From NCBI RefSeq assembly GCF_030812855.1, contig NZ_JAUSTK010000039.1, positions 1 through 42,370 of the forward strand: 42,370 nucleotides of DNA, given 5' to 3'. Within the stretch, counting starts at the first letter, position 1, and each line of letters opens with the position of its first letter. A program made the translations under genes and the position numbers. This document shows, in pieces, positions 16,973 through 24,584 of the stretch. The stretch is from Paenibacillus wynnii. GTDB lineage: Bacteria; Bacillota; Bacilli; Paenibacillales; Paenibacillaceae. The notes under the pieces are model-generated. The model was not told the DNA's origin and did no database searches. It saw only the letters and a list, made by a program, of their open reading frames with translations.

Positions 16973-17019
16973 AAAGAACCACAGCCGGATGAAATATCCG
17001 AGGCGGTGGTTCTTTTTTT
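16973..17019 (+). terminator. Intrinsic terminator of the cobD-cbiZ-cbiB-cobC block
   Basis: AAAGAACCAC with an inner GGAT/ATCC extension pairs with GTGGTTCTTT, followed by a T7 run. The first cob block therefore ends here and does not read through to cobT 7.5 kb downstream. Confidence 0.85.
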
Positions 17020-17062
17020 ACGTGACGGTCTGTGCCATGATAGTTGTGGGGGCGATGTTCTA

Positions 17063-18514
17063 ATGTTTAAAGATTTCAAGCTCATTACCGGGCGTCCGGT
17101 CTATATCCAAGTGAAGGATTACTTGAAGAATCTTATAGTAAAGGGTGCCTTGCAGGACAATCAGAAGCTCCCCTCAACACGAGAGCTCGCCACACTGTTA
17201 AAGGTTAGCCGTAATTCGGTCATTTCTGCTTACGCGGGTCTAGAGGATGACGGCTTCGCCTATACAGTTCAAGGACAAGGGAGTTATGCAGTCTCTACTT
17301 CACCCGGCAGCGAAGCTGCTTCCTCCTGGAACATCGATTGGAAATCCCGAATGAACGGGCATGCGCGGTTGGCCGAGGAGCTAGATATTATGAAGCGCGG
17401 CATCCGTGCGGAAAAGGGTACCATTTCCTTTACCAGCATTGCACCCGACGAGAGCCTTTTCGACTTGGATAATGTAAAGAGGGCCTTTTTGGACCGTATG
17501 TCAGTAGAAGGGAACATTCTGCTTAACTACGGTTATGCCAAAGGGTATAAGCCTCTGATAGAGTACTTGCAGCAATATATGGAGCATAAAGGCGTGGATA
17601 TGAAGGGTAAGGATATTTTAATTACCAATGGATTTACGGAGGGTTTTAATCTGGTATTGTCTGCGTTAAGCCGGAAGAACGGTACGGTCATCTGCGAGAA
17701 TCCGACTCACCACACGGCGATTAAGAATCTCAAGCTACATGGCTTCGGGATTACAGGAATCCCCATGGAACGCGATGGCATTCATTTAGGGCAGCTCGAA
17801 AAAGCGTTGTCTGAAGGTGCATATGATTGTGCCTACTTTGTCCCTTCCTATCATAATCCGACCGGGATTGTTATGTCCCCTGAGAAAAGACAAGGGCTTA
17901 TGAAGCTGATGAGTCAATACGGAGTACCGGTCATAGAGGACGGTTTCAACGAGGAGCTGCGCTATTCAGGATCGCATGTAGCTCCGTTAATTGCAACGGC
18001 AGGCGGGGGCAACAGTGTCGTGTATCTTGGCAGCTTCTCCAAGGTTCTTTTTCCCGGACTGCGCATAGGGTGGATTCTGGCCGATCAGGAACTGATTTAT
18101 TATTTGGAAAGCATCAAGCGGGCCCAGAGCATTCATACCTCAACATTGGATCAATCGATCCTGTATCAATATTTGTACAATGGAAATTTGGAAAAATATC
18201 TCAAAAGGGCCCGTTCGGAGTATAAACGGAAATATGAGTTAACTTTACAATGCTGTAAGGAGTATGTACCCTTTACGACCTTGTCAGGGGACGGTGGACT
18301 GCATCTTTTTGTAACCTTTTCGCAGGGATTTAATGTACGGGTGCTGCTGGAAGCTTGCCGCGAGCAGGGGGTTATTTTTACAGCGGGTGATATCTTCTTC
18401 ACAGATGGCGGGGGTCAGCATACGATGCGGCTTGGTTTCTCCAGAGTGTCTGACGAGGACATCCGCAAGGGTATCGCGTGTATTGGCAGGGTTGCACGGC
18501 AATTAATGGGATGA
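17063..18514 (+). CDS. MocR-family (GntR-HTH/aminotransferase) regulator
   Basis: A 483-residue transcription factor: N-terminal GntR winged helix (GRPVYIQVKDYLKNLIVKGAL, then LPSTRELATLLKVSRNSVISAY, residues about 8-75) joined to a fold type I aminotransferase-like domain. PLP-binding elements are present: ITNGFTEGFNLVL, PSYHNPTGIVM, and LGSFSKVLFPGLRIGW with the Schiff-base Lys. MocR proteins sense PLP or amino-acid derivatives. The frame opens at 17006, within the terminator T-run; ATG 17063 is the likely start. The aminotransferase gene begins within about 70 bp, so that enzyme may be its target. Confidence 0.85.
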   Translation: MFKDFKLITGRPVYIQVKDYLKNLIVKGALQDNQKLPSTRELATLLKVSRNSVISAYAGLEDDGFAYTVQGQGSYAVSTSPGSEAASSWNIDWKSRMNGHARLAEELDIMKRGIRAEKGTISFTSIAPDESLFDLDNVKRAFLDRMSVEGNILLNYGYAKGYKPLIEYLQQYMEHKGVDMKGKDILITNGFTEGFNLVLSALSRKNGTVICENPTHHTAIKNLKLHGFGITGIPMERDGIHLGQLEKALSEGAYDCAYFVPSYHNPTGIVMSPEKRQGLMKLMSQYGVPVIEDGFNEELRYSGSHVAPLIATAGGGNSVVYLGSFSKVLFPGLRIGWILADQELIYYLESIKRAQSIHTSTLDQSILYQYLYNGNLEKYLKRARSEYKRKYELTLQCCKEYVPFTTLSGDGGLHLFVTFSQGFNVRVLLEACREQGVIFTAGDIFFTDGGGQHTMRLGFSRVSDEDIRKGIACIGRVARQLMG

Positions 18515-18586
18515 GAGGTGCTAATCATGAAAGCAGGCGTTCGGAGTGGTCTAATTACAGAGGAAATCTATCAAGGGGGCGAAAGC

Positions 18587-19768
18587 ATGCTAAATGATCG
18601 GATTTCTCCGCGTGTGCGGGAGATACCTTCTTCAGGTATACGGGCTTTTTTTGAACTCAGTTCCGGGAATAAGAATGTGATTTCACTCGGGGTGGGCGAA
18701 CCCGATTTTGTAACGCCGGAGCATGTCAGAGCGGCATGTATTCGTGCACTGAACAACGGTGAGACGGGGTATACCCCGAACGCAGGCTTAATCGAGTTGA
18801 GGGAAGAAATCGCCCGATATCTGCACAATAGCTTTCATCTGCGCTATGAACCTGCCCATGAGGTTATGGTTACGGTTGGAAGCAGTGAGGCTGTAGATTT
18901 GGCTCTTCGGGCCTTTATATCTCCCGGTGATGAGGTAATTATTCCAGCTCCAAGCTACATTGCTTACTCACCGATCACCCATTTGAACGGGGGCGTTATT
19001 GTTGAAGTTGAAGCTGGTGCACGGGAGGGATTCAAGCTTACGGCGAAAGCTTTACAGAAGGCTATCACTCCACGCTCCAAGATACTGATGATGAACTTTC
19101 CGAACAACCCGACAGGTGCAGTGATGACCTACGAAGACTGGCTGCCGATTGCGGAGATTGTCAAAGCTAACAATTTGATCGTCATATCGGATGAAGTATA
19201 TGCTGAGCTTACTTATAATCATACGCATACCAGCATAGCCTCCCTGCCCGGGATGAAGGAGCGGACGATAGTCATCAGCGGTTTTTCAAAAGCTTTTGCC
19301 ATGACCGGCTGGAGAATCGGCTATGCCTGCGGTAATCGGGAACTGCTGGCGGCCATGCTGAAAATTCATCAATATACAGCGATGTGCGCACCGGTTCTGG
19401 GTCAAATTGCCGGGATTGAATCCCTAAGGAACGGCCTCCCGGAGAAGGATGAGATGAAGGCCAGCTATAATCAGCGGAGAGCTTTTTTCATAGATGGGTT
19501 AAGGGAGATTGGACTGCCTTGCCATGAACCACAGGGTGCCTTTTATGCTTTTCCTTCTATTGCTGGAACCGGCCTGAGTTCTGAAGAATTCAGCTTGCAA
19601 CTGCTTACGGAAGCGGGAGTAGCTGCTGTACCGGGCCATGTGTTCGGAGCGGGTGGAGAAGGATATATCCGCTGCTGCTATGCCGTTTCTCAACAGAAGT
19701 TAGCCGAAGCGCTGGATAGAATCGAACGTTTCATGAGGGTGCTACCGGCGAGAAGAATGACCTCATGA
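18587..19768 (+). CDS. Class I/II PLP aminotransferase (PatA/AspC-like)
   Basis: About 393 residues. Class I aminotransferase signatures: ISLGVGEPDFVTPEHV, GYTPNAGLIELREEIA, VGSSEAVDLALRAF, MMNFPNNPTGAV, ISDEVYAEL and ISGFSKAFAMTGWRIGY with the PLP Lys, and the substrate Arg region GYIRCCYAVS. It resembles Bacillus PatA-type enzymes, but the amino donor and keto acid are not inferable. Two starts are possible: ATG 18527 after GAGAGGTG, or ATG 18587 after AGGGGGC; the latter gives the usual N-terminus. It follows the MocR regulator closely and ends before a terminator. Confidence 0.85.
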   Translation: MLNDRISPRVREIPSSGIRAFFELSSGNKNVISLGVGEPDFVTPEHVRAACIRALNNGETGYTPNAGLIELREEIARYLHNSFHLRYEPAHEVMVTVGSSEAVDLALRAFISPGDEVIIPAPSYIAYSPITHLNGGVIVEVEAGAREGFKLTAKALQKAITPRSKILMMNFPNNPTGAVMTYEDWLPIAEIVKANNLIVISDEVYAELTYNHTHTSIASLPGMKERTIVISGFSKAFAMTGWRIGYACGNRELLAAMLKIHQYTAMCAPVLGQIAGIESLRNGLPEKDEMKASYNQRRAFFIDGLREIGLPCHEPQGAFYAFPSIAGTGLSSEEFSLQLLTEAGVAAVPGHVFGAGGEGYIRCCYAVSQQKLAEALDRIERFMRVLPARRMTS

Positions 19769-19807
19769 AGTAGGGAATGTAACCTAATAGTTATTAAAAA
19801 TCAAATT

Positions 19808-19855
19808 AGCAAAGCGAGCGCTTCTTTAAGGGGGGGCGATTGTTTTGCTTTTTTC
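19808..19855 (+). terminator. Probable terminator after the aminotransferase gene
   Basis: AGCAAA (19808-19813) pairs with TTTGCT, with an inner G-U-rich helix CGCTTCT/AGGGGGGCG, followed by T6. It separates the aminotransferase unit from the next operon. Confidence 0.55.
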
Positions 19856-19959
19856 TATTAAATTGGTATGGTTACAAAACTCATAATTGGTCATTTCTTA
19901 CTTTTAATGAAAAAGTTATGATGTGTCCAGGAAATAAAGTCAGGAGGAGAATTGGATGT

Positions 19960-20751
19960 ATGAAGAACGAAGAAAAGAGAGATCTATTCCGTGTTGAATT
20001 TAGTTCAGAAGTTTTTGCTATGGCTCCCGATCTTTACGTTGGACTAATTGTAGTTCCAAGGGTAGAAACGATTGAGCCGTTTTCGGAGTTAAATGTACCT
20101 TCGCTTCTAGAACATATGGAGACAGAATTATTAGAATCCGGACTTTCGAAAGATAAGGTGGGGGAGGTCCCGACCATTGCGGCTTGGCGAACAGTGTATA
20201 GCAAATTTGGGGCAAAACCGGCAAAATACCCCTGCGCAGTTGAATCTTTAATTAAACGAGTGCTAGATCAGGGCTCTTTGCCTCGTATTCATAGCCTAGT
20301 TGATTTATGTAATGCAGTTTCATTGAAAAGCCGATTACCGGTTGCAAGTTGTGATATTAAAGGAATCCAAGAATTAACTATCCGAAGAGCCACTGGAACT
20401 GAAATGTATATACCGATTGGCAAGGCTGGAGATGTGAGTTATCCAGAAGAAGGCGAGGTGATCTATGCTGACGAGTCAAACCATGCTCATTCACGTCGTT
20501 GGAATTGGCGACAGAGTGACAGACTCAAAACTACAGAAAACTCCAGACAGATGTTATTTACTGTAGAAGCGGTACATCCACAAGCGCGGGTATTGGTAGA
20601 AGCAACTACTTTCTTACTGCTAGATCTGCTTCAACCATTCATTCCAAATGGTTGCTATGAAATGGCTTTTATACATACCGGAAATCGCTCTCAACCATTC
20701 CGAATGGAGCAAATTGAAGGGCGGGAGGCGAATGCAGATATTGAAGATTAA
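19960..20751 (+). CDS. Free-standing B3/B4 tRNA-editing-type domain protein
   Basis: About 263 residues matching the B3/B4 domain of the phenylalanyl-tRNA synthetase beta chain, the module that hydrolyses mischarged tRNA. Recognisable elements: VPTIAAWRTVYSKFGAKPAKYPCAVESLIKRVL, SLVDLCNAVSLKSRLPVASCDI, and a late segment LFTVEAVHPQARVLVEA. There is no synthetase catalytic core. The frame opens at 19840, but ATG 19960 has AGGAGGA about 10 nt upstream. Its end overlaps azlC by 20 bp, so translation is likely coupled. Codon use is AT-rich compared with the cob genes. A trans-editing role is inferred from the fold only. Confidence 0.75.
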   Translation: MKNEEKRDLFRVEFSSEVFAMAPDLYVGLIVVPRVETIEPFSELNVPSLLEHMETELLESGLSKDKVGEVPTIAAWRTVYSKFGAKPAKYPCAVESLIKRVLDQGSLPRIHSLVDLCNAVSLKSRLPVASCDIKGIQELTIRRATGTEMYIPIGKAGDVSYPEEGEVIYADESNHAHSRRWNWRQSDRLKTTENSRQMLFTVEAVHPQARVLVEATTFLLLDLLQPFIPNGCYEMAFIHTGNRSQPFRMEQIEGREANADIED

Positions 20752-21496
20752 TACCCCTTTTTTCAGACAAGGTTTAGTGGACTCCATTCCTATCGTTATA
20801 GGCTACATCCCGGCATGTCTTACTTTCGGGCTTGTTGGAAAAGCAATGTCGCTGTCAAGTTGGGAGGTATTTTTACTTTCTGCTTTTGTTTATGCTGGAG
20901 CCAGTCAATTTATTGGTGCAAAACTTCTAGCTGCGGGTGCTGCTGCACCGGTTATTTTATTAGTAACATTTATCATCAATTTAAGATATTTATTTATAAG
21001 TATGTCTTTTTCACAGAAGGTTCCAAAATCTTTACATGTCATTCAAAGATCGTTGATTGGGTTCGGACTTACCGAAGAGGTCTATGCTGTAGGAGTAATG
21101 TCAAAAAGAAATAAAGAACTGAAAGGCGAACATCCTCCCGCCTATTTAATTGGTCTTGAATTACCGCCCTACGTAATTACACTATTAGCAACTTGGATAG
21201 GAATTATGCTGGCTGAACTGATCCCAAGTTTTATTCTACCAGCACTTAATACTTCTTTGTACGCTTTGCTGATTGCCCTAATTGTGCCACAGCTGCAAGC
21301 AACTCGACAAAATCTAATGATAGGTTTATCTGCAACAATGTCTTCATGGGTGCTAGCTCCCTATCTAGGCAATGCTACAGTCCTCTTTGCAATGCTTATC
21401 GGAGCAGGTATAGGAAGTTTTGTTTCAAGAAAAAGCAAAAAAACGCGTGAAAAGATGGATCCTTCAGATACACCAAGGGGTGAAGTGAAATTATAA
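20732..21496 (+). CDS. azlC: AzlC-family amino-acid exporter large subunit
   Basis: About 254 residues. AzlC is the large membrane subunit of a branched-chain amino-acid exporter that in Bacillus confers 4-azaleucine resistance. Typical features: GLVDSIPIVIGYIPACLTFGLV, SAFVYAGASQFIGAKLL, TFIINLRYLFISMS, and a series of hydrophobic helices, ending in a basic tail. ATG 20732 with GGGAGGCGA upstream is preferred over the earlier frame opening at 20648. It lies between the B3/B4 gene (20-bp overlap) and azlD. Confidence 0.9.
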   Translation: MQILKINTPFFRQGLVDSIPIVIGYIPACLTFGLVGKAMSLSSWEVFLLSAFVYAGASQFIGAKLLAAGAAAPVILLVTFIINLRYLFISMSFSQKVPKSLHVIQRSLIGFGLTEEVYAVGVMSKRNKELKGEHPPAYLIGLELPPYVITLLATWIGIMLAELIPSFILPALNTSLYALLIALIVPQLQATRQNLMIGLSATMSSWVLAPYLGNATVLFAMLIGAGIGSFVSRKSKKTREKMDPSDTPRGEVKL

Positions 21497-21513
21497 TCAT
21501 CGTAATTATTCTA

Positions 21514-21789
21514 ATGGGATTCATTACATTTATCCTTCGTGTTTTCCCTTTATATCTCTTAAAAATAAAGCCGGTCGAGCAAGGAAATAATGGATTTATA
21601 AACTTCTTACCCTTATCTGTTCTATGTGCTTTGACTATACCAGGCATTTTCAAAGTAGATGACACTGATCCTTTTGTTGGAACCTCTGCTGGTCTTACTG
21701 CCCTACTCTTAGTGTTATGGGGTAAGATGCCTTTTTTTGGTGTTATTTGCCTATCTGTACTCGTCGCATTGATTGTCAAACTTATTTGA
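21514..21789 (+). CDS. azlD: AzlD-family amino-acid exporter small subunit
   Basis: A 91-residue membrane protein with the AzlD core: GFITFILRVFPLYLL, FINFLPLSVLCALTIPGIF, GTSAGLTALLLVLWGKMPFFGVI. AzlD proteins usually have a few more hydrophobic residues before this point. The upstream frame IIIVIIL is open to 21484 but offers only ATT or ATA codons. Either the ATG at 21514 is used and the first helix is short, or a non-standard start near 21490 is used, overlapping the azlC end. It forms the exporter with AzlC. Confidence 0.85.
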   Translation: MGFITFILRVFPLYLLKIKPVEQGNNGFINFLPLSVLCALTIPGIFKVDDTDPFVGTSAGLTALLLVLWGKMPFFGVICLSVLVALIVKLI

Positions 21790-21850
21790 TAAACCTTTTT
21801 TTTACATGGAATTTATGCATAATATTATTTAAATGATGTATAATTTTGTA

Positions 21851-21880
21851 AGGCTCCGGTGGGTTAACCCGAGACTTTTT
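21851..21880 (+). terminator. Possible weak terminator after azlD
   Basis: An imperfect hairpin, AGGCTC...GGGTTAACCC...GAGACT, followed by T5. GGGTTAACCC is itself a perfect palindrome and could instead be an operator for the following MocR gene. Confidence 0.35.
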
Positions 21881-21909
21881 ATAGAAGGTACAGGGGAGAG
21901 AAAACTCAG

Positions 21910-23433
21910 GTGCGACAAGAATTATTAATAACTCTTAGCAAGAGAACACCAATTCCTTTAAGTAGACAAGTGTACGAGCAAATTCGTTCAGCTATTATAA
22001 GTGGGCTTTTGCATTCAGGTGATCCTATTCCTCCTTCAAGACTGCTGGCCAATCAACTAGAAGTCTCTCGGACAGTCGTTCTTAACGCATACGAACAGTT
22101 GCAAGCTGAAGGTTATATTCAAATGCGTAAAGGAGCCGGAACATTTGTTGCCGAAAATGCCGCTAGTTTATTCGCTTCAAAACTTGTTGTGAATGAAGAA
22201 GAAGGATTTGACGAATTCATAAACGCACCTGATTTTATGGCAGAATTAAGTTCTCCTTATTCAGGATTGTTAGGTGTAACACATTCGGTGCCTTATGATT
22301 TCCGTCACGGAGTTCCGGCTTGGAGTGCATTCCCAATGGATCGTTGGCAAAAGTCCGTGGTAGAAGCGTGTCGGAATATGACTCCTGATATGTTAACTTA
22401 TGGACCCGCAGAGGGCACATACCATCTAAGAGAAGAAATTGCACGTTTAGTTCGCTCGACTCGTTCTATACCGGCGATGCCAGAGCAAATTGTTATCACG
22501 TCCGGTGCCACCCAAGCTTTAGATATTCTTGCTCGTCTATGCCTTCATAAAGGTGAGCAGGTTGTCGTAGAAGATCCTTCTCATACGGTACTAAGAGAAA
22601 TTTTTAGCTTTTCAGGAGCAGAAGTGTTACCAGTAGCTGTAGATGGCGAGGGTCTATGCGTAGACCGAATAACGCCTAATAAAGATGATGAAAACAGAAA
22701 AGGACTTCCTCGGACTAAGCTTGTTTATGTAACGCCTTCTCATCAATTCCCGTTAGGTGTCACTATGTCTTTAAATAGGAGAATAGAGCTGTTAAGATGG
22801 GCGCGTAGTAACGATGCTCTAATTATTGAGGATGATTATGATAGTGAATACAGATATGTAGGTCAGAAAGTTTCCGCACTAGCAGGTTTAGATACAAGTG
22901 GTAGAGTGATCTATATAGGAAGTTTCAGTAAAACATTATTTCCAGCGCTACGGATTGGGTATGCAATTTTACCCCAATCACTTATAGAACCTTTTTTAGC
23001 CATAAAGTGGATTACAGATCGAATGACTTCTACACTAGAACAAAAGGCCTTAGCGGAATTTATTAAATCAGGCTACTATGCAAAACATGTCTATAAAATG
23101 GGGAAACTTTATGCGGGTAGAAGAAGTTGTTTAGTCGCAAGTTTAAAACAGGAATTTGGTGATCGAATTCGCTACTTTGGAGATGAAGCTGGACTGCATT
23201 TATTAATTGAACTGGAATCAAAAGTCTCTGAAGAGGAGATTGCCAAGCAAGCTTTACATAAAGGTGTAAAGGTCTACCCAGCTTCTAACTATTTTGCTGG
23301 TGATAAGCCCAATAATCCAACTTTCTTATTAGGATACTCTAATCTTACTAGAAATCAAATACAAACTGGCATTCAGATTTTTGCTCAAGCAGAAAGGTTT
23401 TGTAAGGTTAAAAATAAAAGTTTAAATAAGTAA
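21910..23433 (+). CDS. MocR-family regulator (second copy type)
   Basis: A 507-residue GntR/aminotransferase fusion regulator. HTH: IPLSRQVYEQIRSAIISGLL and PPSRLLANQLEVSRTVVLNAYEQLQAEGYIQ (about 15-75). The PLP domain has TYGPAEGTYHLREEIA, TSGATQALDIL, TPSHQFPLGVTM, IEDDYDSEYRY and IGSFSKTLFPALRIGYAI with the Schiff-base Lys. GTG 21910 follows GGGGAGAG. It is distinct in sequence from the MocR at 17063. It shares the AT-rich composition of the B3/B4-azlCD genes and probably regulates them, although it lies downstream and in the same direction. Confidence 0.87.
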   Translation: MRQELLITLSKRTPIPLSRQVYEQIRSAIISGLLHSGDPIPPSRLLANQLEVSRTVVLNAYEQLQAEGYIQMRKGAGTFVAENAASLFASKLVVNEEEGFDEFINAPDFMAELSSPYSGLLGVTHSVPYDFRHGVPAWSAFPMDRWQKSVVEACRNMTPDMLTYGPAEGTYHLREEIARLVRSTRSIPAMPEQIVITSGATQALDILARLCLHKGEQVVVEDPSHTVLREIFSFSGAEVLPVAVDGEGLCVDRITPNKDDENRKGLPRTKLVYVTPSHQFPLGVTMSLNRRIELLRWARSNDALIIEDDYDSEYRYVGQKVSALAGLDTSGRVIYIGSFSKTLFPALRIGYAILPQSLIEPFLAIKWITDRMTSTLEQKALAEFIKSGYYAKHVYKMGKLYAGRRSCLVASLKQEFGDRIRYFGDEAGLHLLIELESKVSEEEIAKQALHKGVKVYPASNYFAGDKPNNPTFLLGYSNLTRNQIQTGIQIFAQAERFCKVKNKSLNK

Positions 23434-23588
23434 ATATGGCCCTTTCTCGAAATCAGTGCTTGACTTTCCGTTTACGTCACTGTGCCGGGAACGATTTCGT
23501 TCTAACTTCGCCTGCTGTTTTTACCGGGTTTGGGGAAACTATGCCTTACTGGTAGCCGAATCCGGGTTGCGGACCAGTCCATCGTCGA

Positions 23589-23663
23589 ATTAGAGAGGAA
23601 AATGCCCGCTAATACTGAACGAAACGCCATGAATTTGAGATTAAATGGGGAATATTCCTAAAT
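23589..23663. repeat. Two family A palindromic repeats
   Basis: Degenerate copies of the TTAGAGGG...CCCTCTAA element start at 23589 (ATTAGAGAGG...GCTAAT) and 23640 (TTAAATGGGG...CCTAAAT), 51 bp apart. This is the same spacing as the array at 8269-8457. Confidence 0.55.
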
Positions 23664-23783
23664 CTTATGCATACCGCCCCAAAGAGATAACGTTAAGATA
23701 CTTGTGTGAGTGAGTAGAAGTATCTCCCCAGGTATCCGCGACAAATACGGTAAATCGTCTACCTATATGGTTTTCAATATATA

Positions 23784-23970
23784 TAGTTGCACAATGTACA
23801 CTTATATTTCTCTCTTAGCACACTTTAGGGTGTTTAATTGCACTTTATACACTTACTTTTTGGTATTCCGAGGTTTAACCGGCATATTCATGTTTTTAGT
23901 TGCACAAAGTACATCTATCCATCCATCCGAGCGTCATAAGCTAGAAATAAGTGTACAAAATACATCTATT
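23784..23970. repeat. Array of four spaced repeats (family B)
   Basis: Four ~22-bp copies with consensus TTAGTTGCACAAAGTACA(C/T)(T/C)TAT begin at about 23784, 23834, 23896 and 23946. Start-to-start spacings are about 50, 62 and 50 bp with unrelated spacers. The core TGCAC...GTACA is semi-palindromic (TGCACAAAGTACA; TGTAC on the opposite strand). The sequence is unrelated to family A, yet the spacing rule is nearly identical. Confidence 0.6.
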
Positions 23971-23977
23971 TCACTGA

Positions 23978-24213
23978 TTATCTCTGAGTTTTGGTAGCGT
24001 CAAAGAAGTTTGTGTAAAAGAGAGTAGGAAGTAGTTTCTCGGGTGTTGTTTGTAGGTGTGGTACAAGGGAACTAGGCTGTTTCTTCTTTACCTCTAAATC
24101 ACCGAAGCAGCGAATCACCCGTTCACCCAAACGTTCATTGTACTCTAATCTGTGTTATAAAGCAGACAGCGCCAGATCGTGTTCCTGCACCGTGTAAGTG
24201 GTCTTCAGCTCCT
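23978..24213 (-). pseudogene. Decayed ORF, unknown family
   Basis: A minus-strand frame of about 78 codons ends with TAA at 23978-23980 and is interrupted by one in-frame TAA (24155-24157). It reads ELKTTYTVQEHDLALSAL, then after the stop HRLEYNERLGERVIRCFGDL and EVKKKQPSSLVPHLQTTPEK. The composition is protein-like (amphipathic and charged), but I do not recognise the family. It may be a relic carried with the surrounding repeats, or chance. Confidence 0.3.
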
Positions 24214-24228
24214 AGAAATATTCTCAAA

Positions 24229-24305
24229 AATAGCGGGCGAAATACCCTCTAATTGCTCAAACGGGGTGCCGGGTACAGAAATAGAGGAAGAAACCCCTCT
24301 ATGGG
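24229..24305. repeat. Two family A palindromic repeats
   Basis: Copies begin at about 24229 (AAATAGCGGG...CCCTCTAATT) and 24279 (AAATAGAGGA...CCCCTCTATG), 50 bp apart, continuing the family found at 8269-8457 and 23589-23663. Confidence 0.5.
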
Positions 24306-24384
24306 GCGTAACGAGTTTCTGTCCTTCTCTTCAGCTGTCAAGCACTGATCTTGGTGTTGAGCCGTAAATATAATTGTAAGCTGT

Positions 24385-24513
24385 ATGCATTTCACCTATA
24401 ATTCTTAATAGAAGAAACTGGAATTAAGCGCCTTCCATAGTGCTGGTTCCGGCTCCGCTAAGGGAAAGGTGAAATATAACCTGCATGCCCCCTCTTCTTA
24501 GAGCGGGGTATTT
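24385..24513 (+). promoter_or_regulatory. Structured leader upstream of cobT, possible divergent cobalamin riboswitch
   Basis: ATTTCACCT (24389-24397) pairs with AGGTGAAAT (24467-24475), with flanking ATGCA (24385-24389) and TGCAT (24482-24486) able to extend the helix. Inside, CTTAAT/ATTAAG and TTAAGCG/CGCTAA form further stems. The segment AGGGAAAGGTGAAA, then CCTGCATGCCCCC, then GCGGGGT follows the order of the cobalamin riboswitch core (AGGGAA-GGTGAAA-CC-GC-GCCCCCGC-ACTGT-GGGGA). The ACTGT element and the downstream CAGGAGACCTGCC box are not seen. The hairpin CCCC(C)TCT/AGAGCGGGG at its end could be the expression platform. Confidence 0.35.
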
Positions 24514-24584
24514 CCTATTGACTGTTGGCTCATAAATCACCCCAGTATTATCCCAATACTACTTAAAAACCAGGAGGAATTGCA

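Larger units (their letters stand above)
23452..24349. repeat. 898-bp gene-poor segment bounded by 13-bp inverted repeats
   Basis: ATCAGTGCTTGAC at 23452-23464 is perfectly complementary to GTCAAGCACTGAT at 24337-24349. Between them lie copies of both short-repeat families and a decayed minus-strand frame, but no transposase. It could be a degenerate non-autonomous element or a chance match (roughly a one-in-hundred event for this length by rough estimate). No flanking target duplication was recognised. Confidence 0.4.
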
